Shown: in pieces, positions 37,375 to 46,327 of the stretch
How positions within the stretch are numbered: position 1 is the stretch's first letter
Layout of the letters: each line of letters opens with the position of its first letter
Assembly: GCA_030656215.1 (NCBI GenBank)
Contig: JAUSOD010000091.1
Span: 168,356 to 232,355 of the forward strand
Reading direction: 5' to 3'
Source of the DNA: Azoarcus sp.
Lineage (GTDB): Bacteria; Pseudomonadota; Gammaproteobacteria; Burkholderiales; Rhodocyclaceae
Length of the DNA stretch: 64,000 nt
The notes under the pieces: model-generated
Seen by the model: only the letters and a program-made list of their open reading frames with translations
Told to the model about the DNA's origin: nothing
The model's database searches: none
Made by a program: the position numbers and the translations under genes

Positions 37375-39267
37375 TCAGCGACCCAGCGCCTGTTTGATCT
37401 GATCCAGCGAGCTCGGATCGTCGATCGTGGTCAAATCACCCGCGTCGCGCCCTTCGGCCAGGGCCTGGATGGTACGACGCAGCATCTTGCCGGAGCGGGT
37501 CTTGGGCAGACCGTTGATGAAGTGCACGCGTCCGGGACGGGCGATCGCACCAAGGCTCTCGTCGACCCGCTTCATCACTTCCTTTTCCAGCGCCGCACGC
37601 TTCTCGGCGGTGTCGACCACGCTCGCGTCCTTGACCACGGCGAAGGCCATCGGCATCTGACCCTTGAGATCGTCATGCACGCCAACCACGGCAACCTCGG
37701 CGATCGCCGGGTGGGTTTGCACTGCCTCCTCGATTTCGCGCGTGCCCAGGCGGTGACCGGCAACGTTGATCACGTCGTCCATGCGTCCGAGGATGGTGTA
37801 GTAGCCCTTGTCGTCCTTGATACCCCAGTCGGACGAGGAGTAAATCACCGGCTCAGCAAACACGCTGAAGTAGGTGGACACGAAGCGGTCGTCCTGCCCC
37901 CACACCGTGGACAGGCAGCCCGGCGGCAGCGGCGGCAGGATGCCGACGATGCCTTTCTCGTTGGCGCCGCACTCGGTGCCGTCTTCGCGGTAGATATGCA
38001 GGTCGTAGCCATACACCGGGAAGGCGGGCGAGCCGAGCTTGATCGGGCTGTCGTCCACGCCGCGGCAGATCGCCAGCATCGGCCAGCCGGTTTCGGTCTG
38101 CCAGTAGTTGTCGATAACCGGGATGCCGAGTTCTTCCATGATCCACTGGTGCGAGGTTTCGTCGAGCGGCTCGCCAGCCAGGAACAGGTGCTTCAGCGAT
38201 GACAGGTCGTACTTCTTGAGGAAGGCCGGGTCCTGCTTCTTGAGTACGCGCACCGCGGTCGGCGCCGAGAACATCACGGTGACCTTGTACTTCTCGACGA
38301 TCTGCCACCAGATGCCGGCATCGGGACGCAAAGGCGTGCCTTCGTACATGATCGTGGCCATGCCGCCGAGCAGCGGGCCGTAGATGATGTAGCTGTGGCC
38401 GACCACCCAGCCGATATCCGAGGTGGAGAACATGGTCTCGCCCTCGCCACCGGTGTAGATATGCTTCATCGAGGCCGTCAGCGCCACCGCATAGCCACCG
38501 GTGTCGCGCTGCACGCCCTTGGGCTTGCCGGTGGTGCCGGAGGTGTACAGGATGTAGCTGGGCTCGGAAGATTCGAGCCAGGTCACCGGCACTTGCGCAT
38601 CCATATGCTTGGCGCGCAGTTCGGCATAATCGGCATCGCGCCCTTCGACCTTGGGAAAGCCCTTGTCGAGACCGCGATCGATGATCAGCACCTTGGCCGG
38701 CGGAAACTCGGCAAGCTTGCAAGCCTCGTCAACCAGGTGCTTGTACGGCACTGGTTTGCCGTTGCGCATGCCTGCGTCGGAGCTGACCATCAGCACCGGC
38801 TTGGCGTCGTCGATCCGGGTGGCGAGCGAGCCGGCGGCAAAGCCACCGAACACCACCGAATGGATCGCGCCGATACGGGCGCAGGCGAGCATGGCAAAGG
38901 CGGCCTCGGCTACCATCGGCATATAGATCAGCACGCGGTCGCCGCGCTTCACCCCAAGCTCGAGGTAGATTGCGGACATGCGCTCGACTTCGCGCTGCAG
39001 TTCGGCGAAGGAATAGACCTTTTCTTCGTTGGTCTCGGTCGAAATGTAAATAAGCGCACGGTCGTTCGGACGCTTTTCGGCGTGGCGATCGACAGCGTTG
39101 TAGCAAAGGTTGGTTTCGCCACCCTTGAACCACTTTACAAATGGCGGCTTGGAAAAGTCGCACACTTGTTCGGCAGGCTTGTTCCAGTACACGAGCTCGG
39201 CCTGTTCGGCCCAGAACCCGTCACGATCTTCGATGGAACGGCGGTGAAATTCGTCATAAGTGGTCAT
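37375..39267 (-). CDS. prpE: Propionyl-CoA synthetase
   Basis: AMP-forming acyl-CoA synthetase of 630 residues. The sequence SEPSYILYTSGTTGKPKGVQ followed by R-D-T-G-G-Y-A-V-A-L, and DNYWQTETGWPM, fit PrpE rather than Acs. The C-terminal catalytic lysine lies in LPKTRSGKMLRRTI. It activates propionate (or acetate/acrylate). Two ATGs compete; 39267 (MTTYDEFHRRSIEDRDGFWA) has GGGAGAGG at a proper distance and is chosen over 39273. It follows the acuI and REC genes on the same strand, suggesting C3-acid metabolism. Confidence 0.92.
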   Translation of the reverse strand: MTTYDEFHRRSIEDRDGFWAEQAELVYWNKPAEQVCDFSKPPFVKWFKGGETNLCYNAVDRHAEKRPNDRALIYISTETNEEKVYSFAELQREVERMSAIYLELGVKRGDRVLIYMPMVAEAAFAMLACARIGAIHSVVFGGFAAGSLATRIDDAKPVLMVSSDAGMRNGKPVPYKHLVDEACKLAEFPPAKVLIIDRGLDKGFPKVEGRDADYAELRAKHMDAQVPVTWLESSEPSYILYTSGTTGKPKGVQRDTGGYAVALTASMKHIYTGGEGETMFSTSDIGWVVGHSYIIYGPLLGGMATIMYEGTPLRPDAGIWWQIVEKYKVTVMFSAPTAVRVLKKQDPAFLKKYDLSSLKHLFLAGEPLDETSHQWIMEELGIPVIDNYWQTETGWPMLAICRGVDDSPIKLGSPAFPVYGYDLHIYREDGTECGANEKGIVGILPPLPPGCLSTVWGQDDRFVSTYFSVFAEPVIYSSSDWGIKDDKGYYTILGRMDDVINVAGHRLGTREIEEAVQTHPAIAEVAVVGVHDDLKGQMPMAFAVVKDASVVDTAEKRAALEKEVMKRVDESLGAIARPGRVHFINGLPKTRSGKMLRRTIQALAEGRDAGDLTTIDDPSSLDQIKQALGR

Positions 39268-39361
39268 CAGCATCCTCTCCCTTCTGGTTTCCCTGTATTT
39301 TGCAAATGACATGCCGCAATCTCGGGCCAATAACACGCCCCAAGTGCGACACGGATACCGC

Positions 39362-40555
39362 TCAAACGAAGGTTTGGGTTCCCTCCGTGTCGTCATTGCC
39401 GAACCTTGGTCCCTTGTCATATTTTTTGAGCTGCTCGAGAGGAAGCCCGCAATGAAGGCGGGACTCTATCAACGCGAGCAGAGGGAACAACGTGGCGATG
39501 ACCTCCGGCAGGCGCTCGGCCACCTCGTCGGCGGCTCCGCTCCGGATTTGAAGCAGGGCATGATCGATGCTGACGACCTGCTTCGTTAAGCGATCGACCA
39601 TGGTTTGGTCGACTTCGCCCTTGTCGGCAACGACCCGGTTGCCACCCGCGGCCACGCCGCGCTGCACCCGGTTCGACGCCGTTTCAATCAAATGCGCGAC
39701 GGTCTGCATGCCGTCGACCGCAGAACTGGCCACGCCTATCGTGACGCTGATGCGGATCCGCTCGTCGCGGTAAGTCATCACCAGCTTGTCCATCGCGCGC
39801 TGCAGACGCAGGGCGAAAGCGCAGCATCCGATCAGGTCGGTGCTTGGCGACAGCACCGCAAAACGCGACGGCGCCAGCTGGGTCACCGTATCTTCGGTGC
39901 GCACCTTGGTGGTCAATATTTTCGACAACTTGCGCGTGATCAGCTCGGCAACACGGGCGCCATGCCAGCCGATGAGCTGTTCGTAATGATCGATGTCGAT
40001 CACCATCACCGAAATATCGCCCTGATGACGACGCGCCAGCGCCATCTCCTGCTCGGCATGGCGAGTGAGGTAGGACGGCGTTGCCAGCCCCGAAGTGGGG
40101 TCCACCGGACTCTGCGTGGCCAGTGCGGCGCGGCTTTCCTCCAGATCACGCTTCGCATGGACCAGGCGCACGAGCGATTCGAGCCGCGCGATCAGTTCCG
40201 TGCCGCTGGCCCCCTTGGCGACGAAGTCGTTGGCGCCGAGCTTGAGCGCACGCTCGCGCGCAGCATCGTCTTCATCACCGGAAATGATCACCACCGGAAT
40301 GTCCTGCACCCGATGGACCTTCGACTCGCGGATACGCTGCAGCAAGCCGAAACCGTCGAGGCGTGGCATGCCGATATCGGTCAGGACCAGCTGGATCGCC
40401 GGATCGACCAGCAGCGCCTCCCAGCCGGCCTCGCCGTCGGCCTCCTCGCGCACTTCGAAACGGCCCCGGATGTGCTTGGTGATCGTGGCCCGCACCATGC
40501 GCGAGTCATCGACGATCAGCACTTTGGGGCTGGGCAGTGTGTCGTCAGGGCTCAT
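39362..40555 (-). CDS. Response regulator: REC plus degenerate GGDEF
   Basis: A 397-residue protein. The receiver domain (about 10-130) is intact: VLIVDDSRMVRATI, phospho-acceptor Asp in LVLTDIGMPRLDG and the conserved Lys in DFVAKGAS. A GGDEF-like domain follows (about 160-330; VMVIDIDHYEQL, RISVTIGVASS), but the active loop reads APSRF instead of GGDEF, so cyclic-di-GMP synthesis is not expected. A helical C-terminal tail ends the protein. The ATG at 40555 has a weak ribosome site; a TTG at 40597 overlapping the acuI stop is possible. It is sandwiched between acuI and prpE. Confidence 0.87.
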   Translation of the reverse strand: MSPDDTLPSPKVLIVDDSRMVRATITKHIRGRFEVREEADGEAGWEALLVDPAIQLVLTDIGMPRLDGFGLLQRIRESKVHRVQDIPVVIISGDEDDAARERALKLGANDFVAKGASGTELIARLESLVRLVHAKRDLEESRAALATQSPVDPTSGLATPSYLTRHAEQEMALARRHQGDISVMVIDIDHYEQLIGWHGARVAELITRKLSKILTTKVRTEDTVTQLAPSRFAVLSPSTDLIGCCAFALRLQRAMDKLVMTYRDERIRISVTIGVASSAVDGMQTVAHLIETASNRVQRGVAAGGNRVVADKGEVDQTMVDRLTKQVVSIDHALLQIRSGAADEVAERLPEVIATLFPLLALIESRLHCGLPLEQLKKYDKGPRFGNDDTEGTQTFV

Positions 40556-40577
40556 GAGCAGTTCGCGCGCAAGTACA

Positions 40578-41573
40578 TCAGGCCTGGATACGGACAACCG
40601 TCCGACCTTTCACCTTCCCGTCGATGAAGGCGGGAAAAGCGTCCGGCAATGCATCGAACTCGATGACACGCGTCACCTCTGCCAAGCGGCGCGGCTTGAG
40701 GTCTGTCGCCAACCGGTCCCACACCCGCTGCCGGGTGGGAAAGCCCATGTAGCCGGAATCGATGCCCAGCAGGCTGACGCCGCGCAGGATGAACGGGAAT
40801 ACCGTGGTGTTGAGATTGAAGCTGGCTGCATTGCCGATGCTCGCCACCGTGCCGGCCTGCTTCATCGTGGCCAGCACCCAGTGCAGGATCTGGCCGCCCA
40901 CGTTGTCCACCGCGCCCGCCCAGCGTGCGGCCTCGAGTGGCCGGGTTTTGTCGAAATCGATTTCCGAACGCAGCAGGATTTCGGCCGCGCCCAGCCCGAC
41001 CAGATAGTCACGCTCCGACGCCTTGCCGGTGAGCGCCACCACGTGGTAGCCAAGCCGCGCCAGCATGTCGATGGCCAGACCACCCACGCCGCCGGTCGCG
41101 CCGGTCACTATCACCGGCCCGTTGTCCGGCGTCAGGCCGTTGTCTTCCATCCGCACCACACCCAGTGCCGCGGTAAAACCGGCCGTGCCCAGGGCCATGG
41201 CCTCGAGCAGATCCAGCCCGGCCGGCAGCGGCACCACCCAGCCTGCCGGCACCCGTGCGAACTCGGCATAGCCGCCATGGTGCGCAACCCCGATATCGAA
41301 GCTGGTGGCGATGACCTTGTCGCCGGCCTTGAAGCGGGCATCGCCGCTTTCCACCACCTCGCCCGAGAGATCGATCCCGCCCACGCAGGGAAAACGGCGA
41401 ATGATCTTGCCCGCCCCGGTGGCCGCCAGCGCATCCTTATAGTTGATGCTCGAGTAATGAACCCTGATCAGAACCTCGCCCGCGTCGAGTTGTGCAGGAT
41501 CGAGTGTCGTCAGCGTGCTGAAGACCTTGCGGTTCTCGTCCTGATTGATCACAAAGGCTTTGAACGGGTTCAT
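40578..41573 (-). CDS. acuI: Acrylyl-CoA reductase-like MDR oxidoreductase (AcuI/YhdH)
   Basis: Zinc-free medium-chain reductase of 331 residues. It starts MNPFKAFVINQDENRKVFST, has the YhdH/AcuI pattern VHYSSINYKDALAATGAGKI with PCVGGIDLSGEVVES, and an NADPH loop VIVTGATGGVGGLAIDML. AcuI reduces acryloyl-CoA to propionyl-CoA, which matches prpE two genes downstream. The start 41573 follows GAGGAG; upstream frame extension enters the HDOD promoter region. A perfect TATAAT lies upstream. Confidence 0.85.
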   Translation of the reverse strand: MNPFKAFVINQDENRKVFSTLTTLDPAQLDAGEVLIRVHYSSINYKDALAATGAGKIIRRFPCVGGIDLSGEVVESGDARFKAGDKVIATSFDIGVAHHGGYAEFARVPAGWVVPLPAGLDLLEAMALGTAGFTAALGVVRMEDNGLTPDNGPVIVTGATGGVGGLAIDMLARLGYHVVALTGKASERDYLVGLGAAEILLRSEIDFDKTRPLEAARWAGAVDNVGGQILHWVLATMKQAGTVASIGNAASFNLNTTVFPFILRGVSLLGIDSGYMGFPTRQRVWDRLATDLKPRRLAEVTRVIEFDALPDAFPAFIDGKVKGRTVVRIQA

Positions 41574-41645
41574 CTGCAGCGGTCTCCTCACGGGAAAAGC
41601 AGGCACTCGCCAGCCGACGCTGGTCTCGCGGTCCATGTTGTGGCG

Positions 41646-41651
41646 ATTATA
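41646..41651 (-). promoter_or_regulatory. Candidate -10 box of the acuI-REC-prpE operon
   Basis: TATAAT on the minus strand, 72 bp before the acuI start; no good -35 is seen. The neighbouring 41656-41700 can fold through AAAGCA/TGCTTT with CCTTT/AAAGG inside. Confidence 0.45.
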
Positions 41652-41756
41652 ACGAAAAGCAGGGCAGCGCCCTTTGGCGGCAGCGCAAAGGATTTGCTTT
41701 AATTCGCCGCCGACGCGGCCGATAATCAAAACCATACCATCTGAAGAGGTCACACC

Positions 41757-42617
41757 ATGGCCCTGCTGACCAAGCCGCTCCCCTCGGTCGACGCTTACGT
41801 CGAATATTTTTCGCACCAGAAACTGCCGGTGTTGCGGCATACCGTGCGCGAACTCGATGCGATGCGGGAACAGATGGACAGCGTGAGCGGCAAGCACATT
41901 GCCGGCGTCGTACTGGGCGACCCGCTGATGACGATGAAGCTGCTGAGCCATCTCGAAACCCATCGTCGCAACTCGCAGAACCACGACATCACCACCATCG
42001 ACCGCGCCATCATCATGATGGGGATTCAGCCTTTTTTCGAGGCCTTCAAGGACCTCCCCACCGTCGAGGAAACCCTGGCAGCGCATCCCAAGGCACTGAT
42101 CGAGGTGCTGAAGCTGATCGGGCGGGCGCGCAAGGCATCAAAATATGCACGTGACTGGGCCGTGATCCGTCACGATCTCGATGTCGATGAGATCACCGTC
42201 GCCGCCCTGCTACGCGAGGCAACCGACATCGTATGCGGGATTTTCGCGCCGGAGCTGACGCAGCGCGTTCATGCCATGCAGCAAGCCGATCGCAGCTTGC
42301 GCAGCGTTGTCGCCCAACGCGAGGTTTTCGGCGCGAGTGCGCGTGAGATTCAGCTCGCACTGATCCGGGCGTGGAGAATGCCCGAACTGCTGGTGCAACT
42401 GCTCGACGAGACCCAACTCGAGCACCCGCGAATCCGCACCATCACGCTCGCCGCCAATTTTGCCCGCCACGTGGCACATGGCTGGCACGACGCGGCCTTG
42501 CCCGACGATATCGCCGAGATCAGCTCCCTGCTGCACGTTTCACCGGATTACCTGCTGCGTCGTCTAGGAGCACCGGACGACGCCATGCCGCGCTTTCTTC
42601 CGCCAGAGAACCTGTAG
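41757..42617 (+). CDS. HDOD domain protein
   Basis: A 286-residue single-domain HDOD protein. The helical domain begins HQKLPVLRHTVRELDAMRE; the middle has VVLGDPLMTMKLLSHLE, AIIMMGIQPFF and LREATDIVCGIFAPEL, where HD-type metal residues are absent, as in the family. HDOD proteins act in signalling scaffolds, and no output domain is attached here. GAAGAGG lies before the ATG. It is divergent from acuI across 183 bp. Confidence 0.85.
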   Translation: MALLTKPLPSVDAYVEYFSHQKLPVLRHTVRELDAMREQMDSVSGKHIAGVVLGDPLMTMKLLSHLETHRRNSQNHDITTIDRAIIMMGIQPFFEAFKDLPTVEETLAAHPKALIEVLKLIGRARKASKYARDWAVIRHDLDVDEITVAALLREATDIVCGIFAPELTQRVHAMQQADRSLRSVVAQREVFGASAREIQLALIRAWRMPELLVQLLDETQLEHPRIRTITLAANFARHVAHGWHDAALPDDIAEISSLLHVSPDYLLRRLGAPDDAMPRFLPPENL

Positions 42618-42744
42618 GAAGCGGCGCAGGGCCCCGAACAAGTCGTGGCGAAACCCCGTGCTTGATGGAAATCGCATGTGCTACCTGCAGGCGCCTGTTA
42701 TACGATAACGGGCAGTAGCGTCGTCATGCCAACGGAGTCCATGT

Positions 42745-43320
42745 ATGAGCATTTCAACCGCGGTTTTTCTGGGGCTGATCGTCATTGCCCTGTTTTACGG
42801 CGTCATCGTCTATAACGGCCTGATCCAGCTCAAGCACAACGTGGCCAAGGCGTGGGCGAATATCGACGTGCTGCTCAAGCAGCGCCATGACGAGCTGCCC
42901 AAGCTGGTTGAAGTGTGCCGCCAGTACAAGCAGTTCGAACAGGAAACCCTGGCCCGCGTCACCGAGGCAAGGGCGCGCGTGGCAAGCGCACGCGAGAAGC
43001 ACGACGTACCCGCGCTCGGCGCCGCCGAAGGCATGCTGCGCATGGGCCTGGGGCAGATATTCGCGGTGGCCGAGGCCTACCCCGAACTCAAGGCCAACGA
43101 ACACTTCATGCAGCTGCAAAGCCGGATCACCGCACTTGAGAACGCCATTGCCGACCGTCGCGAGTGGTACAACGAATCGGTCAATGTGCACAACGTGCGT
43201 ATCGAGCAGTTTCCCGATCTGGTCGTGGCACGCCTGTTCCAGTTCCTTGCCCAGCCCCTGCTCGTGTTTGCCAGCGCGGAAAAAGCCGATGTCGACATGA
43301 AGGCGCTGTTCAGTGCCTGA
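42745..43320 (+). CDS. LemA family protein
   Basis: A 191-residue protein with an N-terminal helix (VFLGLIVIALFYGVIVYNGL) and the LemA coiled-coil domain (QLKHNVAKAWANIDVLLKQR, LPKLVEVCRQYKQFEQETL, EWYNESVNVHNVRIEQFPD). The topology puts most of the protein outside the cytoplasm. It is followed by a GIDE-domain gene after 60 bp; LemA-GIDE pairs are recurrent in bacteria, suggesting a joint envelope role that is not established. Confidence 0.92.
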   Translation: MSISTAVFLGLIVIALFYGVIVYNGLIQLKHNVAKAWANIDVLLKQRHDELPKLVEVCRQYKQFEQETLARVTEARARVASAREKHDVPALGAAEGMLRMGLGQIFAVAEAYPELKANEHFMQLQSRITALENAIADRREWYNESVNVHNVRIEQFPDLVVARLFQFLAQPLLVFASAEKADVDMKALFSA

Positions 43321-43380
43321 ACGCTTTTCGCCATCGCACCGGCTGCACAGACTGCACTGAAGTACGCGGCCGACTGAAAG

Positions 43381-44280
43381 ATGCTCGTCCGACTGCGCCG
43401 CGACGGCTTCAATGCCGCGCTTCCCCTTGCCCAGCTCGGCCTCATCGCCTTCGCCCTGCACACCGATACCGGCTGGGGCAGTGTAGTCGCACTCGCCCTG
43501 CTGCTGGCCACCGGACTGTTCGGCTGGCTGCGCTCGGTTCAGCATGCGCGCCTGATCCTCGACACCCCCACCTCACGGATCGCATCGGCGGCCCAGGGTT
43601 ATGTCGAGCTGCGCGGCCGCGGCCAGCCGCTTCACGGCACGCCGCTGCTGTCGCCGCTCAATGGGCTGCCGGTGCTGTGGTACCGGCTCGCCACCTGGCG
43701 CAAGGCCAGCGATGGCAAGTGGCGCCACCAGAGCACGATCGACAGCGATGCCTCCTTTCTGCTCGACGACGGCAGCGGCGTGTGTGCAGTCGATCCCGAG
43801 GGCGCCGAAATGCTGGTCCGCCGCCGCGACGTACACGAGCGCGGCGAGCTGCGCCAGATCCAGTGGTCGCTGATCCGGCATGACCCGATCTACGTGCTGG
43901 GGGATTTCACCACGATAGGCAGCATTGCCCCCGAGCTGGACACCACCGGCCAGGTGCGCGAGCTGCTGGCGCAGTGGAAAGCCAACCAGCCCGACCTGTT
44001 GAAGCGCTTCGATCTGAACGGCGACGGCAGCATCGACCTCAAGGAGTGGGAACTGGCCCGTGCCCAGGCCCGGCGCGAGGTGCTGCGCCAGCGCCACGCC
44101 GTGCTGTCGGCGCCCGAGGCCCATGTGGTGCGCAAGCCCGCCGACCGCCTGTACCTGGTTTCGGATCTCGATCCGCAGCGCATCGCGCGCCGTTACCAGT
44201 GGTGGGCGGCCTTCCACCTGGCTATCTTCCTCGCCACCGCCGCAGCCACCGCCTGGTTTCACCAGATCGGCGTGTTCTGA
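43381..44280 (+). CDS. GIDE-domain membrane protein with EF-hand
   Basis: A 299-residue protein with helices near 15-45 and at the C-terminus (AAFHLAIFLATAAATAWF). Between them is the GIDE/BAM domain known from the mitochondrial E3 ligase MUL1 (IASAAQGYVELRGRGQPLHG, LLSPLNGLPVLWYRLATWR). No RING finger is present. A single canonical calcium loop DLNGDGSIDLKEWELA (about 218-233) is inserted before the last helix. It probably acts with the preceding LemA. Convergent with uup, only 9 bp between the stops. Confidence 0.85.
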   Translation: MLVRLRRDGFNAALPLAQLGLIAFALHTDTGWGSVVALALLLATGLFGWLRSVQHARLILDTPTSRIASAAQGYVELRGRGQPLHGTPLLSPLNGLPVLWYRLATWRKASDGKWRHQSTIDSDASFLLDDGSGVCAVDPEGAEMLVRRRDVHERGELRQIQWSLIRHDPIYVLGDFTTIGSIAPELDTTGQVRELLAQWKANQPDLLKRFDLNGDGSIDLKEWELARAQARREVLRQRHAVLSAPEAHVVRKPADRLYLVSDLDPQRIARRYQWWAAFHLAIFLATAAATAWFHQIGVF

Positions 44281-44289
44281 GCACGAGGA

Positions 44290-46200
44290 TCAGCCGGCCA
44301 AGCGGCTCTCGAGCGCCTCCCAGCGCAGCATGGCCGCCTCGATCTCGCCATCGAGCGCATCCAGGCGGGCACTGAGTTGCACTACCTCGTCCGGCGCACT
44401 TTGATAGAGCGCCGGGTCCGCCAGCTTGGCCTGCACCGCGAGCTGCTCGGCCTCGAGCGCGGCGATACGGTCCGGCAGGCCTTCGAGTTCGCGCTTTTCG
44501 TTGAAAGACAGCTTGTCGCTGCGTTTGGCAGCCGGCTTGCCGCCGCCGGCTGCCTTCGGCACCGCGGCCTGGGCACGCTGATCCGCCAGCCGGCGCGCCT
44601 CGCGCTCGGCCTGCACCCGCTGCCACTCGGCGTAGCCGCCCGCATACTCGCCCCAATGACCATCGCCCTCGGCGGCAATGACCTGCGTAACCACGTTGTC
44701 CAGGAAGGCGCGGTCGTGGCTGACCAGGAACAGGGTGCCGTCGTAGTTGGCGAGCAACTCCTCGAGCAGATCGAGGGTTTCGATGTCGAGGTCGTTGGTC
44801 GGCTCGTCGAGTACCATCACGTTCGCCGGCCGTGCAAACAGGCGCGCCAGCAACAGCCGGTTGCGCTCGCCGCCCGACAGCGACTTCACCGGCGATCGTG
44901 CGCGCTGCGGCGCAAACAGGAAATCGCCCAGATAGCCGATGACATGCTTGCGCTCGCCACCGATCTCGACGAACTCCGAGCCCGGGCTGATCACCTCGGT
45001 CAAGGGCAGCTCGGGGTCGAGTTGGGCCCGCAGCTGGTCGAAGTACGCCACCGTCAGCCGCGTACCCAGCCGAACCGTGCCTTCGTCCGGCTCAATCTCG
45101 CCCAGGATGAGCTTGAGCAGGGTCGTCTTGCCGGCCCCGTTGGGGCCGATGAAACCGATACGGTCGCCACGCATGATGCGGGTGGAAAAGTCGTGAACCA
45201 CCTCGCCCTTGCCGAAGCGCTTGAACACGTGGCTCAGCTCGGCGACCATCTGCCCGCTCTTCTCGCCCCGATCGACCGCCAGATTGACGTCACCCAGACG
45301 ATCGCGCCGCGCCGCACGCTCGCGGCGCAGGGCCTCAAGCCGGCGTACGCGCCCTTCGTTGCGGGTGCGGCGAGCCTCTACCCCCTTGCGGATCCACACC
45401 TCCTCCTGCGCCAGCATCTTGTCGAATCGCGCGCTGGCCTTGGCCTCGGCCTCGAGCTCCTCGGCCTTGCGCTGCAGATAGTCGGAAAAACGCCCGGGGT
45501 AGCTCGCCAGCCGACCGCGATCGAGCTCCGCGATGCGGGTGGCGACGTGATCGAGGAACACCCGGTCATGGGTGATCACCACCACGGTACCGCGAAAATC
45601 ACGGATCAGGCCTTCGAGCCACAGGATGCCGTCGAGGTCGAGGTGGTTGGTGGGCTCGTCGAGCAACAGCAGTTCGGGTTCGGCCACCAGTGCGCGGGCC
45701 AGCGCCACGCGCTTGATTCCGCCCCCCGACAGGCTGGAAACCTTGACCCCGGCAGGCAGTCCGAGCAGGCCCAGCATCTGTTCCACTTTCTGGTTAAGAC
45801 GCCAGCCGTCGGCCTCCTCCACCGCATGCTGCAATGCATCGAGCCGGGACAGCGCATCCGGATCCGCATCATCGGCCACCGCAACCATTGCCGCGTGGTA
45901 ATCGACCAGCAGGCGTGCGGCGTCGCCCAGGCCATCGGCCACAGTGGCGAACACATCGCGCTCCAGGCCAAAATCGGCCTCCTGCGGCACATAGGCCACG
46001 GTCAGCCCGGACTGGCGCCAGACAGTGCCGTCATCGAGCGTGGACTGCCCGGCCAGCGCCCGCAGCAGGCTGGATTTGCCGGAACCATTGCGCCCGATCA
46101 GGGCCACACGCTCGCCGGCGTCGAGCTGGAATTCGGCGTGATCGAGCAGGTCGACGTGACCAAAGGCGAGGCAGGCATTGTCGACGGAAAGAATGGGCAT
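44290..46200 (-). CDS. uup: ABC-F ATPase Uup
   Basis: Soluble ABC-F protein of 636 residues with two nucleotide-binding domains. Domain 1 has GRNGSGKSSLLRALAG, SSLSGGGIKRVALARAL and LLLDEPTNHLDL. Domain 2 has GPNGAGKTTLLKLILG, KSLSGGERNRLLLARL and MVLDEPTNDLDIETL. The P-site tRNA interaction linker with RRTRNEGRVRRLEALRRER lies between, and a C-terminal coiled coil (about 570-630) identifies Uup rather than EttA. It acts on ribosomes and DNA structures. No membrane domain. Divergent from the gcr gene. Confidence 0.95.
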   Translation of the reverse strand: MPILSVDNACLAFGHVDLLDHAEFQLDAGERVALIGRNGSGKSSLLRALAGQSTLDDGTVWRQSGLTVAYVPQEADFGLERDVFATVADGLGDAARLLVDYHAAMVAVADDADPDALSRLDALQHAVEEADGWRLNQKVEQMLGLLGLPAGVKVSSLSGGGIKRVALARALVAEPELLLLDEPTNHLDLDGILWLEGLIRDFRGTVVVITHDRVFLDHVATRIAELDRGRLASYPGRFSDYLQRKAEELEAEAKASARFDKMLAQEEVWIRKGVEARRTRNEGRVRRLEALRRERAARRDRLGDVNLAVDRGEKSGQMVAELSHVFKRFGKGEVVHDFSTRIMRGDRIGFIGPNGAGKTTLLKLILGEIEPDEGTVRLGTRLTVAYFDQLRAQLDPELPLTEVISPGSEFVEIGGERKHVIGYLGDFLFAPQRARSPVKSLSGGERNRLLLARLFARPANVMVLDEPTNDLDIETLDLLEELLANYDGTLFLVSHDRAFLDNVVTQVIAAEGDGHWGEYAGGYAEWQRVQAEREARRLADQRAQAAVPKAAGGGKPAAKRSDKLSFNEKRELEGLPDRIAALEAEQLAVQAKLADPALYQSAPDEVVQLSARLDALDGEIEAAMLRWEALESRLAG

Positions 46201-46264
46201 GACGTGCTCGGCGATTTCGAAAGAGAATCGGATTCTAGCGGTCTGTACCCATAAAGGGCGTGAA

Positions 46265-46279
46265 GCTGCATAATGCAGC
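46265..46279. repeat. Perfect inverted repeat between uup and gcr
   Basis: GCTGCA-TAA-TGCAGC, 49 bp before the gcr start. It also contains CATAAT, a possible -10. Could be an operator for either divergent gene. Confidence 0.4.
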
Positions 46280-46327
46280 GCAACATATTTGCAGCAGGCT
46301 GCTCTTCGAATACTCGGAACTCACTGA

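Noticed and set aside
39362-40555. Active diguanylate cyclase
   Set aside because: The GGDEF loop is APSRF and the Asn-Asp pair of the substrate site is lost.
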